Shown here: piece by piece, positions 1-7,500 of the stretch
Layout of the letters: each line of letters opens with the position of its first letter
Numbering within the stretch: the first letter of the stretch is position 1
Assembly: GCA_018433835.1 (NCBI GenBank)
Contig: JAHDQM010000027.1
Coordinates: forward strand, 62,001-126,000
Length of the DNA: 64,000 nucleotides
Direction: 5' to 3'
From: Methanoculleus sp.
GTDB lineage: Archaea; Halobacteriota; Methanomicrobia; Methanomicrobiales; Methanoculleaceae
Program-made: the position numbers and the translations under genes
Notes under the pieces: generated by a model
What the model was told of the DNA's origin: nothing
Database searches by the model: none
What the model saw: only the letters and a program-made list of their open reading frames with translations

Positions 1-57
1 GGCGCCGCTCCCATCTCGCTCACCGACATGAACACGCCCTGCACCCTGCAATTTTGA
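1..57 (+). CDS. Possible 3' end of an unidentified gene (partial)
   Basis: An open frame enters from the left window edge and stops with TGA at 55-57, ending in the residues NTPCTLQF. It would be convergent with the membrane gene that follows. Only 18 residues are visible, so neither the product nor the reality of the gene can be established. Confidence 0.25.
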   Translation, partial: GAAPISLTDMNTPCTLQF

Positions 58-111
58 GCCGTCATGTGATCACCTGACATGAGCCTTCTGGCGTTTAAAC
101 CTTGGGGTCAA

Positions 112-1152
112 TCATCGCCGTTTTTTGGCGCGGGCAAGATACTCACGCCGGACTATGACGAGACTCGAGAGCAGGCCGAGGAGGATGTTGAGATAGTAGA
201 GGATCAGCCGCCAGAGGAGGACGAAGACGCCTACGATCGACGACGGGATGAAGAGGCTGTAGAGCGACGTGGCGCTGAGTTCCGCAACGCCCGAGCTTCC
301 CGGCGTAAGCGGGATCATCATGATGATGGCGATGACGAGCTGGACGACGAACGACTCGATGAGGAACGGTGGCTGCCCGAGACCCACGAGAAGCAGCGAT
401 GCGATGGCGAACTCCGAGAACCAGAAGAGTCCCGTGAAGAGAAGGCCCCATACGAGGCCGCTCTTGCCGTGGTTCACGAACTTGACAAGACCCTCGTTGA
501 AGTTGTCCACCTCACAGTCGATCGTCTCCAGCAGGTGTTCGAGCCGCTTCAAACGCCAGTGACGGTCGATCCACCGCGACAGCCCTTTGAGCGCCCGTTT
601 AAGGTGGTCAGGGTTCTTCACCGAGTAGACGAAGACCAGCACGAAGAGAGTGACGGAGATCCAGGCGGCGTACATCATGAGGCTCACCCCACTGAACCCG
701 GAGGTGAGACTGCTCCAGTAACTGCCGAGGAAGAGCATGGCAAAGGCCCCGAGAGCCCCGAGTGCGATCCCGTCGAGAATCCGCTCCATAATGACGACGG
801 CGGTGGCGTCCCCGACCGGGACGCCCGCCCGGTAGAGTTCGTGGACCCGGACCGGCTCGCCGCCCGCCTGCGACGGGGTGACCGCCGCAACGAGCATGTT
901 CGCCAGCACCAGGTTCAGGCAGTGCCTGAAACGAACCCGGTACCCGAGCGACCCCGACATTTTCTGGATACGTAGCGCCCAGAACCCGAGCGAGACTATG
1001 TGGAGGAGGACGGCGAGAACCAGGTAGAGCGGGTTTACGCGGCTGAGGTACTCAATCGTCATCTCATCGACGGTGAAGTACAGGACACCGGCCATAACGA
1101 GAGCGCTAAAACTGATCGAGACGAGCAGCCACTTCCACTGAGACCTCTTCAT
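112..1152 (-). CDS. Lysylphosphatidylglycerol synthase TM region / UPF0104 family flippase-like membrane protein
   Basis: 346-residue polytopic membrane protein with about eight hydrophobic segments (residues roughly 8-27, 40-60, 80-95, 118-140, 155-180, 235-260, 265-285 and 300-335) and a basic C-terminus. The family-typical PSQAGGEPVRVHEL segment near residue 93 and TPGSSGVAELSA near 283 match the UPF0104/AglD-type domain. Family members are often linked to lipid or glycolipid translocation in archaea; the substrate here is unknown. The start is the ATG at 1152, giving MKRSQWKW and a short basic N-terminus before the first helix. It stands alone, so context gives no further help. Confidence 0.85.
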   Translation of the reverse strand: MKRSQWKWLLVSISFSALVMAGVLYFTVDEMTIEYLSRVNPLYLVLAVLLHIVSLGFWALRIQKMSGSLGYRVRFRHCLNLVLANMLVAAVTPSQAGGEPVRVHELYRAGVPVGDATAVVIMERILDGIALGALGAFAMLFLGSYWSSLTSGFSGVSLMMYAAWISVTLFVLVFVYSVKNPDHLKRALKGLSRWIDRHWRLKRLEHLLETIDCEVDNFNEGLVKFVNHGKSGLVWGLLFTGLFWFSEFAIASLLLVGLGQPPFLIESFVVQLVIAIIMMIPLTPGSSGVAELSATSLYSLFIPSSIVGVFVLLWRLILYYLNILLGLLSSLVIVRREYLARAKKRR

Positions 1153-1525
1153 GCTCTACGCTCCCGGGCCAAGGGGCCGGACTTCGCAGACCCGGCCCTT
1201 CCGCTCCAGATCGGTATCCGCAGATCTTTTGCGGATTTTCGGGCAATCTCACGAGAAAAATACCCGAAATTGGTCTAATAAGGTATCGTGCAGATACTAT
1301 TTAACGATAATTTTTCTATAGCCAACAGAGGAATTTAAGGATTGTAATTCGGAGAACGGCGCCAGGTCCGAACCCGTTTTTCTGTCACACTACAGGTTGA
1401 ATCCTGAGGGGTGATAAATGTGATTCATCGGGGCCGCGCACCGGCAGCCCGGGATCCCTCACCCGTGGCGCCGTGCAACCTCCCGGCAAATTTGCCGGAA
1501 TGTTCGGATCGAAAAGAGGGTAGGG
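1153..1525. other. Gene-free stretch
   Basis: AT-rich DNA between the membrane gene and the integrative-element remnant. On the minus strand a TATA-like TTAAATAG lies near 1297-1306, about 150 bases before the membrane gene start, and could be its promoter. I see no coding sequence or structured RNA. The repeated TTTTGCGGATTTTCGGGC section near 1225 has no clear role. Confidence 0.4.
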
Positions 1526-2312
1526 TTAGGCCTTCGCCGGCACGGTGAGTTTCTGCACCAGGGCGGTCCACTCCTCCGGCATCTCCTTGCGGATCCGGGC
1601 GAGCGCTTCCCGGAAGCGGGGGTCGTACGGGGTCGTCCGGGGAGTAGTAGAGCCCGGTCTGCTCGTCATACCCACTGGTCGCGTGGATAGTGCCGTCGAT
1701 GTGGAAGATCGGCGTCCGTGTAACCCCGGCGAGCGGCGGCACGCCCCACTCTACCGCCGGCAGCGCCAGGATGTCCTTGACGACTTCCCGGGGCGGCCGG
1801 CTCTGCCGCATCTGCCCCTTCGGAGATACCCGAGTCCATGTGATCAGGCGGTCGAGAATCCCGGACAGCTCCGCCTCCCCGATCACCTAGATGTACAGGT
1901 CTTTCTTCTCATCCAGGGCGGCCCGCACCAGTTGGGCTCCCCGGGCGAAGACCTCGGGCGGCTCGTTGTGCACCTGCAGCACGGCGAGGGCCTCTTCGGC
2001 CATCTCGTGCGTTGGTGCGTCGGTCGTGCAGATCTCCGGCTGCCGGCATCGTTCCCGCTCCGCCTGCTGCCGGTCATGCACCGCCAGGACCTGGGTGGAG
2101 CAGACGGCCTCCCGGAGCCAGGCCCGGAGGTCCTCGACCGGCATGAACTCGCTGTTCTCAGGCGGAGGGAGGTTGTAGTCCCGCTCCAGAGTCTGAATCC
2201 AGCCGTAGACCTGATCGTCGGCCATGCCGTCGATGGTGCTCAAGGGGACGAGAGACCGTGCCCTTACCTCGTCCGGGACCGCCGGCTCGATCGTGCCGGC
2301 GTCGGCGCTCAT
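1526..2312 (-). pseudogene. Broken mobile-element primase/replication-type protein
   Basis: Two minus-strand frames form one damaged gene. The first (from 2312) runs 141 codons to an in-frame TAG at 1887-1889. The same frame continues directly as VIGEAELSGILDRLI and includes the segment AGVTRTPIFHIDGTI followed by GYDEQTGLYYSPDD. That combination resembles the part of phage/plasmid primase-like proteins that precedes the helicase domain. Near 1630 the frame shifts, and the natural tail appears in another frame (FREALARIRKEMPEEW, then stop at 1526-1528). One nonsense and one frameshift mutation indicate a pseudogene. The helicase domain expected downstream is missing. Family assignment is from memory of the motif only. 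Confidence 0.6.
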
Positions 2313-2360
2313 GCACCCCTCCTCCGGGCGAACCGATCGCAGAAATGTGATACTTTTAAG

Positions 2361-2636
2361 TCACCAGGAGTGTACTGGAGTAGTAACACGCTGATACCTC
2401 GTTGTCGTCGCTGTGTTCACTGAGGCGTGCGCTTTCGTCCGGCTCGCGCCTCGGTTCTCTGATTCGCTGTTTTCGTCTACAACCCACAGCCCCATGTCTT
2501 GCATGATCGCACCGATCCCCGCGAGTGCGGGATTTGCGCGTTCGAAGGCCTCGATCACCTCGCGGGTGACGAGGCGGGGGTTTTCCCGGGTGGCGGGAGT
2601 GACACTTAAGTTTCCGAAGGGGAGACTAGTGATCAC
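2361..2636 (-). CDS. Hypothetical protein of the integrative element
   Basis: 91 codons, overlapping the end of the ribbon-helix-helix-type gene by 4 bases (ATGA), which argues for translational coupling and for a real gene. The N-terminal two thirds look well-formed, with TREVIEAFERANPALAGIG and MQDMGLWVVDENSE. The C-terminus (SVNTATTTRYQRV) is low-complexity and may be a frameshifted extension. I do not recognise a family. Position upstream of the primase remnant on the same strand suggests a plasmid or virus-derived operon. Confidence 0.5.
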   Translation of the reverse strand: MITSLPFGNLSVTPATRENPRLVTREVIEAFERANPALAGIGAIMQDMGLWVVDENSESENRGASRTKAHASVNTATTTRYQRVTTPVHSW

Positions 2637-2866
2637 TCCGGTTCACCTCTAGCATTGGGGGTTGTGCTGGAGCCGGCGGGAGGGGGGGTAGGTGTTGGCG
2701 CATCGTGGCCTCTCCCGTGCTCCTTTTGTTTCGATTTGAGCGCTGCCCTCAACGTTCCGCTGAGCGAGACCCCGGATTCGCGAGCCCAAGCATGGAGATC
2801 GCGCGGGATGGTTACGGTGGTGGTTACGTTTTCCACCCCGTCTGCGTTGATATAAAGTGCAGGCAT
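2633..2866 (-). CDS. Small ribbon-helix-helix-like DNA-binding protein
   Basis: 77 residues. A short beta-strand-like VTTTVTIPRDLHAWARE is followed by two predicted helices (SGVSLSGTLRAALKSKQKE), the layout of CopG/CcdA/Arc-type ribbon-helix-helix repressors and antitoxins. The C-terminal 25 residues are Pro/Thr-rich and disordered. It is the first gene of a minus-strand set within the element, coupled by ATGA to the next gene and divergent from the zinc-finger gene at 2931, so it may autoregulate the shared intergenic region. No toxin-like partner is obvious. Fold assignment is inferred from pattern only. Confidence 0.6.
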   Translation of the reverse strand: MPALYINADGVENVTTTVTIPRDLHAWARESGVSLSGTLRAALKSKQKEHGRGHDAPTPTPPPAGSSTTPNARGEPE

Positions 2867-2930
2867 ACTCTCACACTCGATCGGGAGTTTCTGATTATAT
2901 TATATACTATAAACGACAAATATACCTCCA
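2867..2930. promoter_or_regulatory. Divergent AT-rich promoter region
   Basis: Strongly AT-rich spacer (TATATTATATACTATAAAC near 2895-2915) between the divergent RHH-like and zinc-finger genes. It holds TATA-like elements usable in both directions. A role as the RHH protein's operator is inference. Confidence 0.45.
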
Positions 2931-3773
2931 ATGATTCAGCAGCCGCAACAGAAAGCGGTGACAATACGCAAGCGACGCGGGATCGTCGTAGCACGAGCAT
3001 CAGATCAAGACTCCGCTTCTGACAAGCGAAACCCCTGGCGTCTTTCCGGATCGCTCGTCTCTGTGGTTAATACCGTCGAGCCCAAAAAGTGCATTTTCGG
3101 CAGTGTTTTCATCTCGAAAAACCGGCTGGTTGTGTACGAAGGCGGGAATGAAGAAGATGAGACAGGATATTCCCATTTTCAACGTGGCCGCAAAATTTAC
3201 GATATAAAAGGGAAGGGCAAAACCCGAAAGATATATGCTGAATTAGTAAAATCCGCAGATCAATTCCGTTTTTTGTGGGTCCCTGTGGAAGGAGTTAGCA
3301 GAGATCTTATCAACCTCCTATGGGACGAGACGTTCACAGAAGCGTCCGCCCTCGAGTTCCGGCCTTGTTCTCTTATCGGGCCGATCTCACACTTACACGA
3401 GTGGGACGTTTGGGTGCGGGGTTATATTTGGTTCTACTATGACATGTTCGGACGACGGATCCCCGCGCTTCCGGAAGAGTGGATTTTTGATAATAATCCC
3501 CCCTACGTCAAGAAATGCAAGCAGTGTGGGGAATATCTCGTCAACTTTAAACAGGGTAGGGAATACTGTGATAAAAGATGCAAGGACAAGGCGTTTATCG
3601 AAACTCGGCGCATAAATGAAGCAAACCGACGAGAAACAGAGATTCCAAAGCGGTCCTGTAAAATCTGCGGCCGAGAAATCCCCGCGAAGAAGCGAAAGGA
3701 TGCAACCATATGCGATAAGCACACTCCTGCAGAGCGCCGGGCATACTTTCGGGAACAGAAGAAAAGGGGTTAA
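2931..3773 (+). CDS. Orphan protein with two C-terminal zinc-finger motifs
   Basis: 280 residues with no recognised enzymatic domain. The first ~185 residues are mixed alpha/beta with many aromatics (WDVWVRGYIWFYYDMFGRR). The C-terminal 85 residues carry two Cys clusters: CKQCGEYLVNFKQGREYCDKRC, read as CxxC...CxxxC, and CKICGREIPAKKRKDATICDKH, read as CxxC...CxxxH. These are treble-clef-like fingers common in phage and mobile-element proteins. Base composition is visibly more AT-rich than neighbouring housekeeping genes, in line with transfer. Its stop codon lies inside the 18-bp repeat that also ends the integrase gene at 4650, so the 3' end may be a recombination joint. Start at ATG 2931; the ribosome binding site is weak. 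Confidence 0.65.
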   Translation: MIQQPQQKAVTIRKRRGIVVARASDQDSASDKRNPWRLSGSLVSVVNTVEPKKCIFGSVFISKNRLVVYEGGNEEDETGYSHFQRGRKIYDIKGKGKTRKIYAELVKSADQFRFLWVPVEGVSRDLINLLWDETFTEASALEFRPCSLIGPISHLHEWDVWVRGYIWFYYDMFGRRIPALPEEWIFDNNPPYVKKCKQCGEYLVNFKQGREYCDKRCKDKAFIETRRINEANRRETEIPKRSCKICGREIPAKKRKDATICDKHTPAERRAYFREQKKRG

Positions 3774-3784
3774 ATCTCCCCGCT
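3767..3784. repeat. 18-bp direct repeat, left copy (possible att core)
   Basis: GGGTTAAATCTCCCCGCT, identical to 4647-4664 and spaced 880 bp from it. It lies at the integrase 3' end in both places, and the two copies bracket the GNAT/small-protein pair. Such sequence could be the recombinase crossover core or simply shared ancestry of the integrase tails. Confidence 0.6.
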
Positions 3785-3868
3785 CTTCTTCGCTTCTCTT
3801 ATCCTCGTGTCGATGAGCACCTGCAGCGCCCCTGGGTGAGCTGCCGTGTCGGTCTGCTCGCGTTCATC
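3770..3868 (-). pseudogene. Remnant of a second integrase 3' end
   Basis: Translating the minus strand gives ALQVLIDTRIREAKKSGEI then stop, closely matching the C-terminus of the integrase at 4650 (ALRRLVDARIRAMKNSGEI then stop). Similarity continues upstream to about 3878 with a one-base shift (ATGAACGCG in both). Only the last ~35 codons remain. This is a duplicated or recombined integrase tail with no function of its own. Confidence 0.7.
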
Positions 3869-4433
3869 ACCGCGTTCTCTCATCGAAAACGGATAGGGGC
3901 GGACTCATATCTTTCTCGGCTTCCTGATAGGACCGATAGAAGTCACGATAGAGAGGAATCGTATCCGCCTTCTTTTTTATTAGAACCTTTTGAAAGCCGT
4001 ATTTCTGATAAAACCCCTCAGAATCCGGTTTAGAATCAACCGTGATCATGCGGCACCCCACGTACTGCGAGAGCCGCATGGCGATGGCCACTGTCTTCAA
4101 CAACATTGCTCGTCCGATACCCCGGCCCTCAAACTCCTGGTGCGTTGCCAGTCGCGCGATCTTCAGCGCCGGATAGTGTGGATATGGATACCATTCTTCG
4201 CCGTCGTCGTCACTAACGCCCTTCCTGATGATGCAATCATTGGTGAGCGTGAAAAACCCGACGACTTGCCCTTCATATGATACGATTCGCGTGACCGACA
4301 GCCGGGCGGCCTGGTTTTCGAGTGCGTCTTCGATCAGGAACTCGGTCAGATCCAGTTCTCTGCACTGGAACGATGAAATATCAACGTCCTCGTTGAGAAG
4401 AGAAAAAGATAGATTACTGAGGGGTATTTTCAT
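3867..4433 (-). CDS. GNAT acetyltransferase, candidate toxin
   Basis: About 188 residues with the Gcn5-related N-acetyltransferase fold. A beta-strand leads to LATHQEFEGRGIGRAML, which contains the acetyl-CoA pyrophosphate loop (Q/RxxGxG type, EFEGRGIG), followed by helix alpha3, then MITVDSKPDSEGFYQKYGF, the usual FYxKxGF motif near the C-terminus. Size and layout resemble toxin-type GNATs (TacT/AtaT) that acetylate aminoacyl-tRNA, and equally some ordinary GNATs. The ATG at 4433 sits 2 bases past the stop of the small gene upstream; an alternative TTG at 4439 would overlap it by 4 bases. The pair looks co-translated. The C-terminal ~15 residues run into the integrase remnant. Confidence 0.8.
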   Translation of the reverse strand: MKIPLSNLSFSLLNEDVDISSFQCRELDLTEFLIEDALENQAARLSVTRIVSYEGQVVGFFTLTNDCIIRKGVSDDDGEEWYPYPHYPALKIARLATHQEFEGRGIGRAMLLKTVAIAMRLSQYVGCRMITVDSKPDSEGFYQKYGFQKVLIKKKADTIPLYRDFYRSYQEAEKDMSPPLSVFDERTR

Positions 4434-4435
4434 AT

Positions 4436-4582
4436 TCAAAGTCGCATCTCGCGGGCAAGGATGGCGGCTTCGCGGATCAACTCGCGGCCGTCATCGGTGT
4501 CTGTGGGGTGGTCCAGATAGCGCTGGAACCGCCGGGCGTCTTCCCCCTCCAGGACAAGCCCAAGTTCGATCGGTTTTGCCAT
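4436..4582 (-). CDS. 48-residue protein upstream of the GNAT gene, candidate antitoxin
   Basis: A short gene of 48 codons beginning MAKPIELGLVLEGEDAR and ending ILAREMRL. It has a strong GGAGG ribosome binding site 8 bases before the ATG and directly precedes the GNAT gene. Content is acidic N-terminally with an amphipathic C-terminal helix (GRELIREAAILAREMR). It is not a clear ribbon-helix-helix protein, the fold usual for GNAT-toxin antitoxins. Order (small gene first), spacing and size fit a toxin-antitoxin operon. Antitoxin function is inference. Confidence 0.6.
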   Translation of the reverse strand: MAKPIELGLVLEGEDARRFQRYLDHPTDTDDGRELIREAAILAREMRL

Positions 4583-4646
4583 CTTCTTTCCCTCCTGATA
4601 CGGTATAATATCCCGGCGTACATAAAATAAGTTTCTCTTGCTCCCA
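4583..4646 (-). promoter_or_regulatory. Promoter and ribosome binding site of the GNAT pair
   Basis: On the minus strand, AACTTATTTTATG near 4624-4636 is a plausible TATA element, followed about 35 bases later by CAGGAGGGAAAGAAG just before the ATG at 4582. The pair therefore has its own promoter separate from the integrase. Confidence 0.5.
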
Positions 4647-4664
4647 GGGTTAAATCTCCCCGCT
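4647..4664. repeat. 18-bp direct repeat, right copy (possible att core)
   Basis: Identical to 3767-3784 and forming the last codons and stop of the intact integrase gene. Confidence 0.6.
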
Positions 4665-5867
4665 GTTCTTCATCGCCCGGATCCGTGCATCCACAAGCCG
4701 CCGCAGCGCCTCCGGAGTGGCCCCCACATCGGCCTGCATCGCGTTCATCATCGCGATCTGCCGTTGCACCTGGTTGAGCTCCGCCCGTAAGGCGGCGTTC
4801 TCCTCTTTGAGCGCGTCGAGGTGGCCACCCACGACGGCCGCCGCCACGTCGTCCGCGACCCCGACACAGACGGCCCCCTCCGCCTGCCGGTAATACTGCC
4901 GGAGCTCCTCCTCCGTATACCGCACATAGGCGTCCGTCAGGTAACCGTCGTGCCCCATCATCAACTCCACCGCGTCCACGGGGATCCGCTGCGCCATGAC
5001 TGTCCGGAAGAACTTCCGGCACTGGTGCAGCCGGAGGCTTCGGCGCTGTGTCTGGGGGTCGATATCGTCCACCCCCGCCTTCTCCAGGGCGGTTACAAAA
5101 CTCTTGTGAACGGTCGTGACGTGGACCGGGAAGAGCCGGTCGTCGTCCTCGACGGCCTTCGCCAGGTGTTCCTTCCCGAGGTGCCGGAGCAGCCCGGCGT
5201 TGCGGTTCGTCGAGGACCGCAGCCACTCGCCCCGCACCTCGAGCCAGGCACGGATCGCGGCAGAGGCCTCCCGGGAGATGAAGGTCGTGCGGGGGTCGCC
5301 GTTCTTGGTGACGTCGCCCGGGATCGTGATCCGGACCGGCTCCTCGTCGAGGTGCACGTCCCCGATCCGCAGCTTCAGGGTCTCCCCGATCCGCATCCCC
5401 GAGCTGATCATCGTCAGGAAGATCACCTTCAGCAGCAGGGGCATGTACGGCAGGATCCTCTGAATCAGATCCTTGTTGAACGCGGCCTCCCGGGTCCTTG
5501 CCCGGCGTCCCTTCGGTCCGCGCCGCTTCGCCATCCTCCAGGCATCTTCCCCGATATCGACGCCGTTGGACTTGAAGAACTCCCGCACGACCGACAGCCA
5601 GAACTGAGCCGAATTCGGCGGGGCCTTCGCGGCGTTCAGGGACGCCGCGAACCGCTGAACATCGACTGCCAGGTTATGGGGTTCGGTAAAATAGTCCTCT
5701 GCCAGTTCTTCATACTGCCCGGCCTCCTCCCGGGTGGCCACCCGGCCTTTCCGCACCGGTCCGTAGATGAAATCGAGGTATCGACGTACGGCGCTCTGGT
5801 AGCTGCTCCTCGAGCGGGGGTTCCCCTGGAGGCTGACGAACTCCTCAATCCGGCCACTCCTGCGCAT
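4650..5867 (-). CDS. Tyrosine recombinase / integrase
   Basis: 405 residues. The N-terminal ~125 residues form a SAM-like core-binding domain. The catalytic domain follows, with the first Arg in SSGMRIGETLKLRIGD (near residue 161), the HxxR box in LHQCRKFFRTVMAQR, the GH in VELMMGHDGYL and the nucleophile Tyr in DAYVRYTEEELRQYYR. All catalytic positions appear present, so the enzyme may be active. A C-terminal coiled coil (residues ~340-385) ends in MKNSGEI. It probably mobilised the surrounding element. No tRNA att site is adjacent; the 18-bp repeat at its 3' end, also found at 3767, is the best att candidate. Start at ATG 5867. Confidence 0.9.
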   Translation of the reverse strand: MRRSGRIEEFVSLQGNPRSRSSYQSAVRRYLDFIYGPVRKGRVATREEAGQYEELAEDYFTEPHNLAVDVQRFAASLNAAKAPPNSAQFWLSVVREFFKSNGVDIGEDAWRMAKRRGPKGRRARTREAAFNKDLIQRILPYMPLLLKVIFLTMISSGMRIGETLKLRIGDVHLDEEPVRITIPGDVTKNGDPRTTFISREASAAIRAWLEVRGEWLRSSTNRNAGLLRHLGKEHLAKAVEDDDRLFPVHVTTVHKSFVTALEKAGVDDIDPQTQRRSLRLHQCRKFFRTVMAQRIPVDAVELMMGHDGYLTDAYVRYTEEELRQYYRQAEGAVCVGVADDVAAAVVGGHLDALKEENAALRAELNQVQRQIAMMNAMQADVGATPEALRRLVDARIRAMKNSGEI

Positions 5868-6011
5868 GGAAGGGTATCTGTCGCCTGCTTATAATAACCT
5901 TTTGTAGCAGTTGACTCTATCATAACGATGATTTTTTATCGCAGGTCGATAGGACCCGGGATCCGCGGGATAAACGGCCAACGGGGCCGCGACGTGCTTC
6001 CGCGCAGACCC

Positions 6012-6581
6012 CTACACGGTGAAGAGACCCCGTTCGCCGGTGATCCTGAACAGGCCCGCCCGGATACCGGCATCGAGCCAGGCATGCCCATAGCTGAACC
6101 GGGCGAGGGCGCCGGCACGGTCGCCGGCATCCAGATGTTCTACTCCATCCGCGTACCAGGAATGCGCCGCCGAACGGAGCGCCTCCGCCGCCGCATAGAG
6201 CGGGCTCGCCTCGTCCGGCCCCGTCTCGACCATGAGAAGAGCGGAATGGAGCATCCGCCGGTAGCGGCGGGTCTTCTCGTCGAGGTGGGCGCTCTGCGAG
6301 TCCGGTATGCACGCGTCCACCAGGCTAGGGGGGTGGGCGGCGAGCGGCTCGAGCAGCCCGAGCCGCGAGCCTGCGTCGAGCCAGCCGAGCCCGTAGGCAA
6401 AGGCGGCAAGCGCGTTCACCGGGTCGCCCGTCCGGTGAAACACAATCCCGTCGCTGTGGTACGCCGCAGCCATCTCGACCACCTCGCCGGCCACCCGGTA
6501 GAGAAGGGTCCCCTCCGGGACGGCGATCCGGGTCCGGGAAAGAGCCTCCAGAAAGAGGGCACCATACTCTTCGAAGGTCAT
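6012..6581 (-). CDS. DUF357 family protein
   Basis: 189 residues, almost wholly alpha-helical. It contains two similar repeats, each with an AxHSDG or SWYADG motif followed by AxxxFxYGxxWLDAG ([17 protein letters not shown] and [17 protein letters not shown]). This is the mark of the archaeal DUF357 family. Its ATG overlaps the dphB stop by 4 bases, so the two are translationally coupled. Function is unknown; recurrent linkage to diphthamide synthesis in methanogens is the only hint. Confidence 0.85.
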   Translation of the reverse strand: MTFEEYGALFLEALSRTRIAVPEGTLLYRVAGEVVEMAAAYHSDGIVFHRTGDPVNALAAFAYGLGWLDAGSRLGLLEPLAAHPPSLVDACIPDSQSAHLDEKTRRYRRMLHSALLMVETGPDEASPLYAAAEALRSAAHSWYADGVEHLDAGDRAGALARFSYGHAWLDAGIRAGLFRITGERGLFTV

Positions 6582-7330
6582 AAGCCGGCAAACATCTCCA
6601 GGTACTCGCGCTCCATGGGGTGAAGCTCTGCCGGCACGACGAGGATATGGAGCGGGAGCCCGAACTCCGTCTCTTTGAGCTTCGCGCCGTCCCCCGCCGC
6701 GACCACCGGGTGCTCCGACCCCGCCCGGGCGATGCCGACGTAGAGGGCGGGCGGCTCGATGCCGCGCTTCTCCGCCATCTCCTCGAGGATGGCGATCGCC
6801 TCCGGGACGCGCATGTAGCGGTCTTTCTGGATATCGAGGTAGACGAGCGTATGCAGGTTGAGCGCGAGGTTTGCCGCAACTGTCTCGACGGGGGCCGTCG
6901 GGAACCATCCCTTCGCGGGGAACGGCACCGAACAGGACTTCCCGAACCGGTAGTTCTGCAGTCCGGAGAGGCCCGAGACCGCGCTCGAAATAGATGAGGC
7001 GTGGATGATGGACGTCTCGATCCCGGCGGCGGCGGCCCGCATCCGGAGATCGGCGTGCGTCGTCGAGACCATGGGGTCTCCCCCGGTCAGGAACGCCACC
7101 CGGCTCCTCGCGGCACAATCGAGGATCTCGCGGGGGTCCCCTTCGACATCCTCCCGCGCGAGCACCCGGACCTCCTTCTCAAAGAACGCCTCCATGTCGG
7201 GAACGTCCGTCCCCATCAGCCGCGACGTATACGCCTCGAGAAAGACGGTATCGGCGCATTTGACGCTTTCAAGGCCTTTCACCGATATATCCCCGAGGTC
7301 GTAGAGCCCCAGGCCCACGAACGTCAGCAT
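6578..7330 (-). CDS. dphB: Diphthine synthase (diphthamide methyltransferase)
   Basis: 250 residues of the tetrapyrrole methylase superfamily. The N-terminal [19 protein letters not shown] and the [21 protein letters not shown]-binding segment are diagnostic for DphB. It methylates the modified histidine of elongation factor 2 in diphthamide synthesis, using S-adenosylmethionine. I chose the ATG at 7330 because family proteins start at MLTFVG; the longer frame to 7447 adds low-complexity residues. It is followed by the coupled DUF357 gene. Confidence 0.93.
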   Translation of the reverse strand: MLTFVGLGLYDLGDISVKGLESVKCADTVFLEAYTSRLMGTDVPDMEAFFEKEVRVLAREDVEGDPREILDCAARSRVAFLTGGDPMVSTTHADLRMRAAAAGIETSIIHASSISSAVSGLSGLQNYRFGKSCSVPFPAKGWFPTAPVETVAANLALNLHTLVYLDIQKDRYMRVPEAIAILEEMAEKRGIEPPALYVGIARAGSEHPVVAAGDGAKLKETEFGLPLHILVVPAELHPMEREYLEMFAGL

Positions 7331-7500
7331 GGCCGGCTCACTCCCCGGGCAGACTCGAGGGTGGAGAGGCACGGCACCGGGGGCGCGGCACACCCGGGAT
7401 ACAATCGCAGAAGTTTCATCACCATCTCTCAACTGTCGGTGCTCCATCGTCGTAGAGGTAACGGATCGGGGGAGTCGCCTCTCCCTCCCCGGGCGGGGCC

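Noticed and set aside
79..975. Long plus-strand frame opposite the flippase-like gene
   Set aside because: Its translation is highly charged and low complexity, with no start signal; it is the antisense shadow of the real membrane protein.
1884..1892. Pyrrolysine codon (TAG readthrough) in the primase-like gene
   Set aside because: A separate frameshift downstream shows the gene is decaying, and no pyrrolysine genes are visible in the window.
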